From Candidatus Nomurabacteria bacterium RIFCSPHIGHO2_01_FULL_39_9 (lineage in GTDB: Bacteria; Patescibacteriota; Minisyncoccia; Phycocordibacterales; DATEUR01): DNA of 6,344 nucleotides. Each line of letters starts with the position of its first letter. The first letter of the stretch is position 1. Below, in pieces: positions 6,338 to 6,344 of this stretch. The notes under the pieces are model-generated. The model was not told where the DNA came from. It saw only the letters and a list, made by a program, of their open reading frames with translations, and made no database searches. The stretch spans positions 1-6,344 of the forward strand of contig MFTL01000017.1 of assembly GCA_001786825.1 (NCBI GenBank). The letters run 5' to 3'. Position numbers and translations under genes: made by a program.

Positions 6338-6344
6338 AAATTAA

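Overview
The window holds four protein genes: three on the minus strand in the left 3.5 kb and one large gene on the plus strand filling the right 2.7 kb. There are no RNA genes, mobile elements or CRISPR arrays. Every intergenic gap is short (about 140 to 210 bases) and carries promoter-like or terminator sequences. Three of the four products are predicted to be exported, so this reads as a small cell-surface protein locus.

Layout, left to right. (1) Positions 1-1813, minus: the N-terminal 604 codons of a secreted protein, cut by the window edge. It has a signal peptide, a unique head domain and at least five complete Ig-like/SprB-like modules of 84-93 residues, plus the start of a sixth. 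(2) 2020-2448, minus: a 142-residue two-helix membrane protein with a consensus TTGACA-N16-TATAAT promoter and its own terminator. (3) 2600-3508, minus: a 302-residue secreted protein whose last 60 or so residues look like a type IX secretion (T9SS type A) C-terminal sorting domain, followed by a terminator. (4) 3647-6280, plus: an 877-residue surface protein with a signal peptide, six fibronectin-III-like modules, a DxDxDG calcium-type loop, an Asn/Thr-rich stalk, a DUF11 domain and a C-terminal transmembrane anchor, followed by a terminator. Genes 3 and 4 are divergent. A palindrome, GTCAA-N3-TTGAC, sits between them, and its two arms look like the -35 boxes of both genes. A closely related copy lies upstream of gene 1.

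The organism is not certain. Gene 4 (many FN3-like modules, the C-D-G-I-D-N-D-G-D loop, DUF11, one C-terminal helix with a short basic tail) resembles proteins I associate with Patescibacteria (CPR, Parcubacteria-like), and the E. coli-like promoters point away from Bacteroidota. Genes 1 and 3 resemble Bacteroidota surface proteins: SprB-like repeats and a T9SS-type tail. None of the four genes has a Shine-Dalgarno sequence. My leading reading is a Patescibacteria-type genome that carries Bacteroidota-like exported proteins. A Bacteroidota or related host remains the main alternative. The likely joint role is cell-surface adhesion or interaction with other cells, but no enzymatic function is visible in any product.
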